From: Sphingomonadales bacterium 32-65-25
GTDB taxonomy: Bacteria > Pseudomonadota > Alphaproteobacteria > Sphingomonadales > Sphingomonadaceae
Assembly (NCBI GenBank): GCA_002280855.1
Contig: NCEU01000001.1
Span: 620,001-684,000, forward strand
DNA length: 64,000 nt
Reading direction: 5' to 3'
Both the position numbers and the translations under genes were made by a program. Shown piece by piece: positions 53,397 to 64,000 of this stretch. The first letter of the stretch is position 1. The number at the start of each line of letters is the position of its first letter. A model generated the notes under the pieces. That model did not search any database and was not told the origin of the DNA. It worked only from the letters and a program-made list of their open reading frames with translations.

Positions 53397-56300
53397 CTAC
53401 TTCACCCGGTCCAGCGGCTTCAGCCCTGCGGCCTGCAGGGCGGCATTGACGGCTGGCAGTTCGGCCAATGCCGTTTCCAGTGCCTGCAACTGCCGCGACA
53501 GCTGGCCCGACAAATCAGCAAACACCGCCCGCGCGCCATCGGTGGGGGCTGCATCTGCGCTGTCAATCACGCCGATCAGGCCGGCCAGCTTGTCGTTAAG
53601 CTTGATCGGATAATTCAGCGGGTCCTGCCGGCTCTGGTTCTTCACCTGGTAGATTTCGGCTTCCACCGCCGTCAACCTCGCCAGCAACGCAGTGACCGGT
53701 GCCGGCAGCGGTTTGGCCTTTGCTTGCGCTTCGGCCTGCGCCCTCAGCCCACGCACCAGCAGCACGGCCCGGTTGGCTTCGCTCACCTTGGCGGTGACGG
53801 CCTGGGCCAGATCATACCGGGCCTTCAGATCAGCGTCGCTTACGCCAGTCACACGTGGATCACGCGTGATGGCAAAGCCTTGCTCCTGTTGCTTGCCATC
53901 GATGATCAAGTGCGCCTTGTAGGCACCGGGCAGCGCCAGCACGCCGCGGTTGCGGCTGGTCCACAGGATCATGCCGTCGAAATCGGTGAAGCCAGGATGA
54001 CGCATGTTCCAAGTAAAGCGGTTCATGCCCGGCTTCATTGCGGCCGTTGGCGGCCCCTTGGGCGCGTCGCCGCCGTCCTCATCGTCATCGCCGCCAGCAG
54101 GCTTCTCCTCCTTCTTCGGCTCTTCCGCCTTGCCTTCGAAGCGTTGGATCAACGCGCCGTCGGGCCCGTAAACGGCGATCGCCAGCGATTTGGGCGCAGC
54201 GGCCAGATAATAATCGATGGCGACCCCGGCATCGACCCCGCGCACCGCCGGTGCCGGCGCAAACAGCCGCGTGTCCGGCTTCGCGACCGGGCTGACCTGG
54301 CGCAGCACGTCGATATTGTCCATCACCCAGAAACTGCGACCGTGGGTGGCGATCACCAGATCATGTTCTGTCACCGCCAGATCGGAGACCTGCACCGCCG
54401 GCAGATTGGCCTGCAATTTGTGCCAGGCAGAGCCTCCATTAAAGCTGGCCCACACCCCGCGCTCAGTGCCGAGATAGAGCAGACCGGGGCGCTTGATGTC
54501 TTCGCGGATTGAGCGAGCCATCTCGTCCGCCGGCAACCCGGCGCTGATCTCCACCCAGCTCTTGCCGTAATCGCTGGTCTTCCAGGCGATCGGCTTGAAA
54601 TCATCCATCAGGAAGCGATGGCCCACAACATAGGCGGTACCGGGGCTGTGGGGGCTGTCTTCCACGGTGGTGATCTTGGTGAATTTCGGCAGCTTGGGCG
54701 GGGTGATGTTGGCCCAGTTGGCGCCGCCATCGCGGGTGATGTGCACCAGACCATCGTCGCTGCCGGCCCAGATCACACCCTTTTCCAGCCGCGACGGGGC
54801 GAGCGCAAACACGGTGGCATAGGTTTCCACCCCGGTCTGATCGCGCGTGATCGGACCGCCCGATGGGCCCAGCGTGGCAGGATCATGCGCGGTCAGATCC
54901 GGGCTGATCTTTTCCCAGCTCTGACCTTCATTGCGGCTCTTCCAGACATGCTGCGAGGTCACATAGAGCGTGCCGGCATCATGCGGATCGAACAGGATCG
55001 GGAAGGTCCACTGGAAGCGCTCGGCAATGTCGCTGGCCGACGCGCCCATGGGATTGTCCGGCCGCACGGTGATGGTGCGGCTCTGTCCGGTGCGATGGTC
55101 GTAACGGGTGAGCAGACCGCCATAGCTGCCGGCATAATAGATATCGGGATTGCGCGGATCGGGCGCCACATAGCCGCTTTCGCCGCCACCCACGGCAATA
55201 CCATAGAGGCCGCCCAGCACATTCTGGTTGCCCCAGCCGCGCGACGGCACGCAGATGGTCGAATTGTCCTGCTGGCCGCCGCAGGCATAATAAGGTTTGT
55301 GCGCGGTCAGGCTGAGCCGGTAGATCTGCGCCGTCGGGAAATTCTGTTTCGTCCAGCTGGTTCCGCCGTTCACAGACACATTGGCGCCGCCATCATTGGC
55401 CTGCACCATGCGGTTGTTGTCATCAGCCGCGATCCACAGATCATGATTGTCGCCGTGCGGAACCTTGATCTTCTTCGGGAAGGTCTTGCCGCCGTCATCG
55501 GAGCGGTGGAAATTGACGTTGAGCACATAGACGCGCTCCTTGTCCTTCGGGTCCGCCACGATGCGGGTGTAGTAGAAGGCGCGCTGGCGCAGATCGCGGC
55601 TGTCGTTGCGCTTTTCCCAGGTCTTGCCGGCATCATTGCTGGCATAGACCCCGCCGGCCGCCTCATTTTCGATTATGGCGTACACGCGGTTGGGATCGAC
55701 CGGCGACACGCTCACCCCGACCTTGCCGAGCAGGCCGTCCTTGGGCAGGCCCGGCGCGCGGCTGATCTCGGCCCAACTTGTACCGCCATCAAGGCTCTTG
55801 AAAAGGCCGCTGCCCGGCCCGCCCGACGACATGCCCCACGGCTTGCGCCAGGCTTCCCACAGCGCGGCATAGACCACATCGGGGTTCGACGGATCGATGC
55901 TGATGTCCACGGCGCCGGTCTTGGCATCACGGTACAGCACCTTGCTCCACGTCTTGCCGCCGTCCTTGGTGCGGAATACGCCGCGATCGGGATTGTCGGC
56001 GCCATAATGGCCAAAGCCGCCAACGAAGACCGTGTCGCAGTCCTTGGGGGCAATCCGCACACGGCTGAAGTTGTGGACATCAGCGAGACCGATCTTGGCC
56101 CAAGTCTTGCCGCCATCACTGGTTTTCCACACGCCATTGCCGGGCAGCACATTGCCGCGCAGCTGGCTTTCGCCGGTGGTGGCGTAAACCACATCAGGGT
56201 TGGCCTCGCACACAGCGACGCCGCCAAAGGCCGCGGTGTCGGTCTTGCCGTCGGTCATCGGCTGCCAGCTGGTGCCGCCATCGGTCGTCTTCCACAGCCC

Positions 56301-56519
56301 GCCGCCCGCTGCGGCAAACCAATATTCATGGGGGCGCTTGACGCTACCGATGGCCGAGATGGAGCGGCCACCGCGGGCTGGGCCGATGTTGCGCCATTTC
56401 AAACCGGTGAAATAGGCCTCAACCCCTGCCGGCGTGGCCGGCTTCGCCACTTCCGCCGCGAGGCCCTGCCCAGCCAGCATCGCCGCCAGGCTGGCCGCCA
56501 TCATCCACACAGCACGCAT
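53397..56519 (-). CDS. Sortilin/BNR-type WD40/YVTN repeat protein (exported), copy A
   Basis: 1040 aa from the ATG at 56519 (GGGAGA upstream). Signal peptide MRAVWMMAASLAAMLAGQGL up to AAE. Repeated propeller blades carry the Asp-box style S-x-D-G-G-x-T-W (TTDGGTSW, TSDGGKTWAKIG, TKDGGKTWSKVL, SNDAGKTWEKRN), as in VPS10/sortilin-like and exo-sialidase-like propellers. The C-terminal part (about 780-1040) holds a beta-sandwich and an acidic Lys/Glu-rich insert (KAEEPKKEEKPAGGDDDEDG), then helices. These large periplasmic or secreted proteins are often called glycosyl hydrolases, but no catalytic residues can be assigned. Paralogue at 60329-63307. Confidence 0.85.
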   Translation of the reverse strand: MRAVWMMAASLAAMLAGQGLAAEVAKPATPAGVEAYFTGLKWRNIGPARGGRSISAIGSVKRPHEYWFAAAGGGLWKTTDGGTSWQPMTDGKTDTAAFGGVAVCEANPDVVYATTGESQLRGNVLPGNGVWKTSDGGKTWAKIGLADVHNFSRVRIAPKDCDTVFVGGFGHYGADNPDRGVFRTKDGGKTWSKVLYRDAKTGAVDISIDPSNPDVVYAALWEAWRKPWGMSSGGPGSGLFKSLDGGTSWAEISRAPGLPKDGLLGKVGVSVSPVDPNRVYAIIENEAAGGVYASNDAGKTWEKRNDSRDLRQRAFYYTRIVADPKDKERVYVLNVNFHRSDDGGKTFPKKIKVPHGDNHDLWIAADDNNRMVQANDGGANVSVNGGTSWTKQNFPTAQIYRLSLTAHKPYYACGGQQDNSTICVPSRGWGNQNVLGGLYGIAVGGGESGYVAPDPRNPDIYYAGSYGGLLTRYDHRTGQSRTITVRPDNPMGASASDIAERFQWTFPILFDPHDAGTLYVTSQHVWKSRNEGQSWEKISPDLTAHDPATLGPSGGPITRDQTGVETYATVFALAPSRLEKGVIWAGSDDGLVHITRDGGANWANITPPKLPKFTKITTVEDSPHSPGTAYVVGHRFLMDDFKPIAWKTSDYGKSWVEISAGLPADEMARSIREDIKRPGLLYLGTERGVWASFNGGSAWHKLQANLPAVQVSDLAVTEHDLVIATHGRSFWVMDNIDVLRQVSPVAKPDTRLFAPAPAVRGVDAGVAIDYYLAAAPKSLAIAVYGPDGALIQRFEGKAEEPKKEEKPAGGDDDEDGGDAPKGPPTAAMKPGMNRFTWNMRHPGFTDFDGMILWTSRNRGVLALPGAYKAHLIIDGKQQEQGFAITRDPRVTGVSDADLKARYDLAQAVTAKVSEANRAVLLVRGLRAQAEAQAKAKPLPAPVTALLARLTAVEAEIYQVKNQSRQDPLNYPIKLNDKLAGLIGVIDSADAAPTDGARAVFADLSGQLSRQLQALETALAELPAVNAALQAAGLKPLDRVK

Positions 56520-56586
56520 GATCATTCTCCCTGTTGCCGCTGTGTTAGCATCCGGGCAGCAGGAGGCAATCGGCTTTGGCGAAAGC

Positions 56587-57024
56587 TCAGCGGATAATGA
56601 TGGCCGCAATCTCGTCGACCGGGTGGCCGGTCAGATCCTTGTCGATTTCGGCGACGATGCGGGCGCTCACCTCCCGGCTGTAGTGGCGGCGCAGTTCAGC
56701 CAGCGTGCGCGGCGGTGCCACGATCACGATTTCGGCCCCATCGTCACCCCCTGCACGGCGGGCAAGCAAGCCGGCAGCTTCGGCTGCAAAACGATCCTCG
56801 GCTTGTTGATGCAAGTCGGTCTGCTCCATCGCGCTGGGCGTACCACCCACACTTGAATAGGCCCGGCCCGGCTGATCGCTGCCCAGATCGCGGGTCGGCG
56901 CACCGCTGCGTTCGGCGCTTGCCTCCACTTTCAGAACTGGATTGCGAAAATCGCCACTATTGCGCAGCAGCAGATATTTCTGACCGTCAGCAACCAGAAC
57001 CAGAGCATCGTGGTGCAGGTTCAT
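56587..57024 (-). CDS. Host attachment family protein
   Basis: 145 aa from the third in-frame ATG (57024), which has GAGGAG at 6-bp spacing. Residues HDALVLVADGQKYLLLRNSG at the start, DLHQQAEDRFAAEAAGLLAR in the middle and IVIVAPPRTLAELRRHYS near the end match the 'required for attachment to host cells' family (Host_attach). The family is typified by an Agrobacterium locus, but its biochemical role is unclear. It lies between the propeller gene and the TauE-like exporter, same strand. Confidence 0.8.
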   Translation of the reverse strand: MNLHHDALVLVADGQKYLLLRNSGDFRNPVLKVEASAERSGAPTRDLGSDQPGRAYSSVGGTPSAMEQTDLHQQAEDRFAAEAAGLLARRAGGDDGAEIVIVAPPRTLAELRRHYSREVSARIVAEIDKDLTGHPVDEIAAIIIR

Positions 57025-57111
57025 ACCCATCTCCTCAAACAGAGTAACGGGCATACTACAGCGGCGATCGCTTCAATGCGCCAGCCGGGGTTTCCACGGA
57101 TGCCGGCCTTT

Positions 57112-57894
57112 TCAGGCCAGCGCCAGCCACAGGCTGTAGATGCTGCTGGCCACCAGCATCAAGCCCACCAAGACCAGCAGGCGGCCCGCTGGGACCCGGC
57201 TGGCAATGATGGCGCCCAGCGGTGCGGCCAGCAGCCCGCCAATCACAAGTCCGATCACGGCCGTGGAAAAGGCCTCCGGCCCCAGTTGGGTGACAAAGCT
57301 GACCGAAATCGCCATCGTCACCAGGAATTCGGCGGTATTCACCGTGCCGATGGTGGTGCGCGGCGAAGCGCCCTGAATCAACAGGTTGGACGTGACGATT
57401 GGCCCCCAACCGCCGCCGCCCGCCGCATCCAGAAAACCGCCCACGAGGCCCAATGGTGGCACCAGGCGCGGCGCGCGGCGGGGCGGCCCATGGTCCAGCC
57501 GCCAAGCCCGCCACAGCAGATAGACGCCAATGCCGGCCAGATAGGCCATCACGAACGGCCGCGCGAGACTGGCATCAATATTGGAGAGAACGTAGGCGCC
57601 GGCCGCCCCGCCGATCATGCCCGGTATCGCCAACCGCGCCAGCAGACCCCAATCAACATTGCGATAGATGATGTGGCTGATCGCCGAAGCCGCCGTGGTG
57701 AAACATTCGACCAGATGCACATTGGCCGAAGCCCGCGCCGGCGCCAGCCCCACCATGCCAACCAGCATCAGATTGGTGATCAGGCCAAAGGCCATGCCCA
57801 GCGCGCCATCAACCAGCTGCGCCAGAAAGCCGACCGCAATGAAGGGTAGCAGAGCCTGCACGAATTCGATGGAAAGATCGGGCAATGCCGTCAT
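57112..57894 (-). CDS. Sulfite exporter TauE/SafE family membrane protein
   Basis: 260 aa with about eight helices in two repeats. The N-terminal half contains FIAVGFLAQLVDGALGMAFG and ASANVHLVECFTTAASAISH; the second half contains FLDAAGGGGWGPIVTSNLLI and TIGTVNTAEFLVTMAISVSF, the family's two conserved motifs. The predicted substrate class is sulfite or sulfonates and other small anions; no neighbour indicates which. The ATG at 57894 is preferred over an in-frame TTG 9 bp upstream. Confidence 0.88.
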   Translation of the reverse strand: MTALPDLSIEFVQALLPFIAVGFLAQLVDGALGMAFGLITNLMLVGMVGLAPARASANVHLVECFTTAASAISHIIYRNVDWGLLARLAIPGMIGGAAGAYVLSNIDASLARPFVMAYLAGIGVYLLWRAWRLDHGPPRRAPRLVPPLGLVGGFLDAAGGGGWGPIVTSNLLIQGASPRTTIGTVNTAEFLVTMAISVSFVTQLGPEAFSTAVIGLVIGGLLAAPLGAIIASRVPAGRLLVLVGLMLVASSIYSLWLALA

Positions 57895-58319
57895 GCCGGG
57901 CAAAATCCCTGGCTGATATTGTGCATGACCGATCCCTTTCGTCCGCCGGCAGCGGCGTTACCGCACTGGTAACAGGTGATTTCGGTGCAGCAAACCACCG
58001 GAACAACCCGAACCCCTGGATTTGTGCCAATCATTATCTTGGCTGCGCCAAGCATGGCTTGGGCAAGGGCTCGAAGCCATCCGCCTTCACGCCGTTGGCG
58101 CGATACCAACAGAATGCCCTGCACCGTAACATATTCAATGCCGTCAGCTGCCTGGTCTTCCCAAGCGGCCACGCCCATCTCCGCGCGGCCGGTGGCGCCC
58201 GTCGATCCAGGCGGTGATCGGTATCAGTGGACCACCGGTTTCCAACTGCCATCAGCCAGGTAGCCATAGCTGGTGCCGGCCAGATTCCCGGGCAGGCTGG
58301 CCAGCCGCGTCGTGGGGTG
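57895..58319. other. Intergenic region, no convincing gene
   Basis: About 425 bp between the TauE-like gene start and the pgm stop. ORFs of 77-95 codons exist on both strands, but none shows family resemblance or a good ribosome-binding site. The minus-strand one that runs from 58178 into the TauE gene is Cys/Gly-rich and unlikely. The promoter of the TauE-like gene must be here. Confidence 0.5.
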
Positions 58320-60160
<1,841 letters not shown>

Positions 60161-60328
60161 CAAATCAAGACCAGCGGCCCGATCTTCCAGCGCTGACTAT
60201 GACGCCTGGCAACGGCAGGGCAACAGGCGATTGGCCCGAAGCGCCCGCGCTTGCCATTCCCCGCCGCATCGGCTTGAGTCAGACCCGCACACGCGTCGGC
60301 CATTGCGGTGCCCGGCAGGGATCAGGGG

Positions 60329-63307
60329 ATGAAGATGAAGCAGTTGATGTTCCGGGCCGTTCTTCTGGCCAGCCTTGCCGCCCTGCCCGCGCCAGTCGTC
60401 GCACAAGCGCAAGACCCGTCGCAATGGTCAGGCCTGCATTACCGGCAGGTCGGGCCGTGGCGCGGCGGGCGGGTGACAGCGGTGACCGGCGTGCCGTCGC
60501 AGCCTGATGTGTTCTACATGGGCACCACCGGCGGCGGCGTGTGGAAGTCCACCGATGCCGGCGCCAGCTGGACCAACACCAGCGACGGGCAGATCGGCGT
60601 CGCATCCATGGGCGCAGTGGCGGTGGCCGACAGCAATCCCCAGATCGTCTATGCCGGCAGCGGTTCATCCAAGATCCGCAGCAACGTCTCGATCGGGCGC
60701 GGCATCTGGAAATCGGTGGACGGCGCCAAGACGTGGGCGTTCATCGGTCTGCGCGATGTCGGCCAGATTTCCACCATCCGCATCAACCCGGCCAACCCGG
60801 ATGAAGTGTTCGTCGCCAGCACTGGCAACCCCTTTGCCTATGGCAAGGAGCGCGGCGTCTATCGCACCCGCGACGGCGGCAAGACGTGGACGAAAATCCT
60901 GTTCGTCAACGAAACATTGGGCGCGGCAGATCTGGAAATGGCCGCGGACGATCCGAAAATCCTTTACGCCGCGATGTGGCACGGCATCCGCCGGCCGTGG
61001 ACAATCACCTCGGGCAGCAAGGATGGTGGCCTCTACAAGTCCGTCGACGGCGGCGATACGTGGACAAAGCTGGCCGGCGGCCTGCCAAACGGCCTGTTCG
61101 GGCGCGCCAATATCGGCGTGTCCGCCGCGGCGCCGAACCGGCTCTATGCGCTGATCGAAGCCAAGCCGGGCGCCGGCCTCTATCACTCCGAAGATCGCGG
61201 CCAGACCTGGGCACTGGTCAACGGCGACGGCAAGCTGACCACGCGGCCCTTCTATTACACCACGCTGGGCGTCGACCCCAACAACGCCGATCTTGTGTTC
61301 GTCGGCAATGAAGACTGGTTCCGCTCCACGGACGGCGGCAAGACCTTCAAGGATGAGCCCACCCCGCACGGCGACAATCATGACGTGTGGATCAACCCGA
61401 AGAACAGCAAGCTGATCGTGCAGGCCAATGATGGCGGCGCCAACGTGTCGCGCGATGGCGGCCGCACCTGGTCGGTGCAGTCCAACCAGCCGACGGCCGA
61501 AATCTACCAGGTCGCGGTGGACAACCAATTCCCCTACCGCCTCTATGGCGCGCAGCAGGACAACAGCACGCTGATCATCCCGTCGCAGCCGACGGGCACC
61601 GGCCATGCCTATATGGAAGGGCCGGGCTGCGAAACCGGGCCGATCATCCCCAAGATTGATGATCCGCTGATGGTGTGGGCCGGCTGCAAGGGCCAGTTCA
61701 GCCGGCTCGATCTGCGCACCAACCGCAACGAGCAGCAATATTGGATCGGCAGTGAATCGCTTTATGGCGCCAATCCCAAGGATCTGCGCTTCCGCTTCCA
61801 GCGCGTCGCGCCGCTGGAAGTGTCGCCGGTCGAGCCCAATACCGTTTATTACGGCTCGCAGCATGTGCACCGCTCGAAGGATGGCGGCGTCAACTGGGAG
61901 GTAATCAGCCCTGATCTCACCGCCAATCCGCCGGAAGGCCGGATGGCGTCGGGCGATCCAATCACCATCGATGCGACTGGCGAGGAAGTCTATTCCACCG
62001 TCTATGCCATCCGCGAAAGCGCGGTGCAGCCCGGCGTGATCTGGGCCGGATCGAACGATGGCCTGATCCATGTCACCCGCGATGGCGGCAAGACGTGGGT
62101 GAACGTCACGCCCAAGGGCCTGCCGCCGGGCGGGCGCGTGCAGAATATCGATCCCGGCGTGCGCGCGGCGGGCACGGCCTATGTCGCATACCACCGCTAT
62201 CTGCTCGGCGATTTCAGCCCTCACGCCTATCGCACCGATGATTTCGGCAAGACTTGGGTCAGGATCACCACTGGCATCGCCGCCGATGAACCGATGCGCG
62301 TGGTGCGGGAAGATCCGGTGCGGCCGGGCCTGCTCTATGCCGGCACCGAATTCGGCATGCATGTCTCGTTCGACCGCGGCGCCCATTGGCAGAGCTTCCA
62401 GAACGACCTGCCGGCGACTCCCATCACCGATATTCGCCTCGCCCACGGCGATCTGGTGCTGTCCACGCAGGGGCGCGGTTTCTACATTCTCGACAATATC
62501 GATGTGCTGCGCCAGCTGCCGGCGCCTGGCACGGTGGCCATCGCGCAGCGCCTTTTCAAGCCGGCGGTGGCTGTGCGCGTTTCCCCGTCGGCCGATTATG
62601 GCACCGATCCGAAGGAAGGCCCCGAATATCGCCCGCCCGGCGCGATGATCGATTATATGCTGCCGGCCGGCACCGCTTCGGTGACGCTGGCCATCGTTGA
62701 TGGCAGCGGCACGGAACTGCGCCGCTTTTCCAGCGACGGCACGGCAGCTCGTCTGGGTCGCGGCTATCGCTGGCGGCCGCTGTGGCAGACCAAGCTGGCG
62801 GCCACGCCGGGCATGCACCGCCTGATCTGGGATCTGCGCCGCGGCAGCGAACGCGGCCCGCTGGTGCCGCCGGGTGAATACACGGTGGTGATGACCACCG
62901 GCAACGTGACGACACGCCAGCCGCTCACCGTGGTGGCAGATCCGCGCGTGCTGGCCAGCGGCGTGACCAATGCCGATCTGGAGGCGCAGTATCAGCACAA
63001 TCTGCGCGTCGGGAAACTGGCGGCCGATACCAGTGCTGCCGCCACCCGCTTGCGCGCCGCGCTGAAGGACACGACTGATCCGATGAAGCTGGCGGCGCTG
63101 AACCGCATCGCCGCCCGTCTGCTCACCCCGCCGGTCCGCTACAGCCCGCCCGGGCTAGACACGCATGTGCGCTATCTGGCCAGCCAGACAGCAGATTTCG
63201 ATGGCAAGGTCGGCAACCATCCCACGGAGCGTTATGCCGAACTGCGCGCCGCCATTGATGCCATCGTGAGGGATCTCGACGCGGCGCTGGGGCCGGCGAA
63301 GGGCTGA
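60329..63307 (+). CDS. Sortilin/BNR-type WD40/YVTN repeat protein (exported), copy B
   Basis: 992 aa from the ATG at 60329 (AGGG 8 bp upstream; 60335 also possible). Signal peptide MKQLMFRAVLLASLAALPAP up to AQA. Blades carry Asp-box-like STDAGASW, TRDGGKTWTKIL, SVDGGDTWTKLA and SEDRGQTWALVN. HGDNHDVWINPKNSKLIVQA is shared with copy A (HGDNHDLWI). The C-terminal region has a carbohydrate-like beta-sandwich (GMHRLIWDLRRGSERGPLVP) and helices. Same family and layout as the 53397-56519 product, but without the acidic insert. Enzymatic role not established. Confidence 0.85.
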   Translation: MKMKQLMFRAVLLASLAALPAPVVAQAQDPSQWSGLHYRQVGPWRGGRVTAVTGVPSQPDVFYMGTTGGGVWKSTDAGASWTNTSDGQIGVASMGAVAVADSNPQIVYAGSGSSKIRSNVSIGRGIWKSVDGAKTWAFIGLRDVGQISTIRINPANPDEVFVASTGNPFAYGKERGVYRTRDGGKTWTKILFVNETLGAADLEMAADDPKILYAAMWHGIRRPWTITSGSKDGGLYKSVDGGDTWTKLAGGLPNGLFGRANIGVSAAAPNRLYALIEAKPGAGLYHSEDRGQTWALVNGDGKLTTRPFYYTTLGVDPNNADLVFVGNEDWFRSTDGGKTFKDEPTPHGDNHDVWINPKNSKLIVQANDGGANVSRDGGRTWSVQSNQPTAEIYQVAVDNQFPYRLYGAQQDNSTLIIPSQPTGTGHAYMEGPGCETGPIIPKIDDPLMVWAGCKGQFSRLDLRTNRNEQQYWIGSESLYGANPKDLRFRFQRVAPLEVSPVEPNTVYYGSQHVHRSKDGGVNWEVISPDLTANPPEGRMASGDPITIDATGEEVYSTVYAIRESAVQPGVIWAGSNDGLIHVTRDGGKTWVNVTPKGLPPGGRVQNIDPGVRAAGTAYVAYHRYLLGDFSPHAYRTDDFGKTWVRITTGIAADEPMRVVREDPVRPGLLYAGTEFGMHVSFDRGAHWQSFQNDLPATPITDIRLAHGDLVLSTQGRGFYILDNIDVLRQLPAPGTVAIAQRLFKPAVAVRVSPSADYGTDPKEGPEYRPPGAMIDYMLPAGTASVTLAIVDGSGTELRRFSSDGTAARLGRGYRWRPLWQTKLAATPGMHRLIWDLRRGSERGPLVPPGEYTVVMTTGNVTTRQPLTVVADPRVLASGVTNADLEAQYQHNLRVGKLAADTSAAATRLRAALKDTTDPMKLAALNRIAARLLTPPVRYSPPGLDTHVRYLASQTADFDGKVGNHPTERYAELRAAIDAIVRDLDAALGPAKG

Positions 63308-63310
63308 GGC

Positions 63311-63339
63311 AAAGCCGCTGTTGTGCGGCGGGCGGCTTT
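63311..63339 (+). terminator. Hairpin between propeller copy B and putA
   Basis: 8-bp perfect stem (63311-63318 with 63332-63339) and a 13-nt loop, ending in three T. It lies 3 bp after the stop codon and just before the putA start, so it may be an attenuator or a weak terminator. Confidence 0.4.
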
Positions 63340-63355
63340 GGGGGATAGCGCGGCA

Positions 63356-64000
63356 ATGACTGGCCCTGCTCCCTTCGCCGCCTTCGCCCCCGCCCTTTCA
63401 CCCGCCACCCCGCTGCGGCAGCGCATATCGGCCGCCTGCCGCACGCCGGAACCGGAAGCCGTCGCGGCCCTGCTGCCACAGGCCGAACTGCCGGCCGCCT
63501 TGCGCCCCAGGGTGGCCGCCACCGCCCATTCCCTCGTCACCGCCTTGCGCGCCAAGGGCCAGCAGGGCGGCGTGGAAGGCCTGGTGAAGGAGTATTCGCT
63601 GTCCAGCCAGGAAGGCGTGGCGCTGATGTGCCTGGCCGAAGCCCTGCTGCGCATCCCCGACAATGAGACCCGCGACGCGCTGATCCGCGACAAGATCGCC
63701 GGCGGTGACTGGCAGGCGCATCTGGGCGACGGCAAGACGCTGTTTGTCAACGCCGCCACCTGGGGCCTGATGGTGACCGGCAAGCTGACGGCGAGCTTTG
63801 CCGAAACCGGGCTGGGCGCCGTGCTCACCCGGCTCATCGCGCGCGCCGGCGAACCGGTGATCCGGCGCGGCATCGACATGGCGATGCAGATGATGGGCGA
63901 TCAGTTCGTCACCGGCGAAACTATCGAGGAGGCGCTGAAACGCGCCCGCCGGCTGGAAGCGCAAGGCTTTGCCTACAGCTATGACATGCTGGGCGAAGCC
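63356..64000 (+). CDS. putA: Bifunctional proline dehydrogenase/P5C dehydrogenase PutA (3' truncated by window edge)
   Basis: First 215 residues of PutA, which oxidises proline to glutamate in two steps. It begins MTGPAPFAAFAPALSPATPL, then the alpha-domain: VEGLVKEYSLSSQEGVALMC, LAEALLRIPDNETRDALIRD, DKIAGGDWQ and MGDQFVTGETIEEAL, which closely follow PutA N-termini. There is no RHH DNA-binding domain ahead of it, so it is the non-regulatory PutA type. A GGGGGAT lies upstream of the ATG. The frame is open to the window end. A 215-codon minus-strand ORF opposite is a shadow. Confidence 0.92.
   Translation, partial: MTGPAPFAAFAPALSPATPLRQRISAACRTPEPEAVAALLPQAELPAALRPRVAATAHSLVTALRAKGQQGGVEGLVKEYSLSSQEGVALMCLAEALLRIPDNETRDALIRDKIAGGDWQAHLGDGKTLFVNAATWGLMVTGKLTASFAETGLGAVLTRLIARAGEPVIRRGIDMAMQMMGDQFVTGETIEEALKRARRLEAQGFAYSYDMLGEA

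Noticed and set aside
60665..62998. 777-codon minus-strand ORF opposite propeller copy B
   Set aside because: Shadow frame: the plus strand shows regular Asp-box blades and a signal peptide, while the minus frame has no recognised motif or good start.
63232..63879. Minus-strand ORF of 215 codons at the window end
   Set aside because: The plus strand in the same bases encodes the PutA N-terminus, with clear family blocks and a Shine-Dalgarno, so this is a shadow.

Overview
The window is GC-rich chromosomal DNA from an alphaproteobacterium, most likely a sphingomonad (Sphingomonadales). The best taxonomic clue is an exported protein ending in the PEPxxWA-CTERM variant that is typical of that order. 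The mreBCD-mrdA-rodA cluster, TIR/TolB/TPR proteins and sortilin-like beta-propellers fit the same group. I do not commit to a genus.

Layout. 1-2372: the end of a short-chain dehydrogenase gene, then mutL on the minus strand. 2528-8225: the cell-elongation operon mreB-mreC-mreD-mrdA-rodA. 8320-9312: a PEP-CTERM protein, a strong terminator and tRNA-Lys(CTT). 9313-14858: an apparent genomic island in the 3' end of that tRNA, because an imperfect 41-bp copy of the tRNA 3' end lies at 14818-14858. The island carries a small HTH/RNA-polymerase-alpha-CTD-like protein, a Crp/Fnr-type regulator facing a membrane class III cyclase with a shortened C-terminus, an IS3-type transposase remnant and a saccharopine-dehydrogenase-like reductase. 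No integrase was found. 14876-24852: nine minus-strand genes, mostly overlapping start-to-stop, for polyamine import (PotF-H-I-G type) and gamma-glutamyl polyamine catabolism (two PuuA-type ligases, PuuB, aminotransferase, PuuD). The set resembles the Pseudomonas spu cluster.

25056-34397: the most unusual locus. Four exported proteins are encoded with 4-nt ATGA overlaps: two tandem paralogues combining a WD40-like propeller with a caspase-like (C14) protease, a third caspase-like protein, and a trypsin-like (S1) protease. All four have intact catalytic residues. 34369-37238: UDP-glucose dehydrogenase, a VOC protein and 4-hydroxyphenylpyruvate dioxygenase (minus strand). 37375-41859: a SLOG-like multi-TM protein divergent from a TIR-TM-TolB-TPR protein, then a small lipoprotein. 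This block separates hppD from an Lrp/AsnC regulator (42001), glutaryl-CoA dehydrogenase and a fumarylacetoacetase-family gene (43765-44772).

44810-52754: a large RTX extracellular nuclease divergent from a complete type I secretion system (TolC-like, ABC, HlyD-like), which probably exports it. 52758-64000: a small XRE regulator, two large sortilin/BNR-type propeller proteins, a host-attachment-family protein, a TauE/SafE exporter, phosphoglucomutase with a small coupled upstream ORF, and the start of putA, cut by the window edge.

All calls come from reading the sequence and translations. No database search was run.
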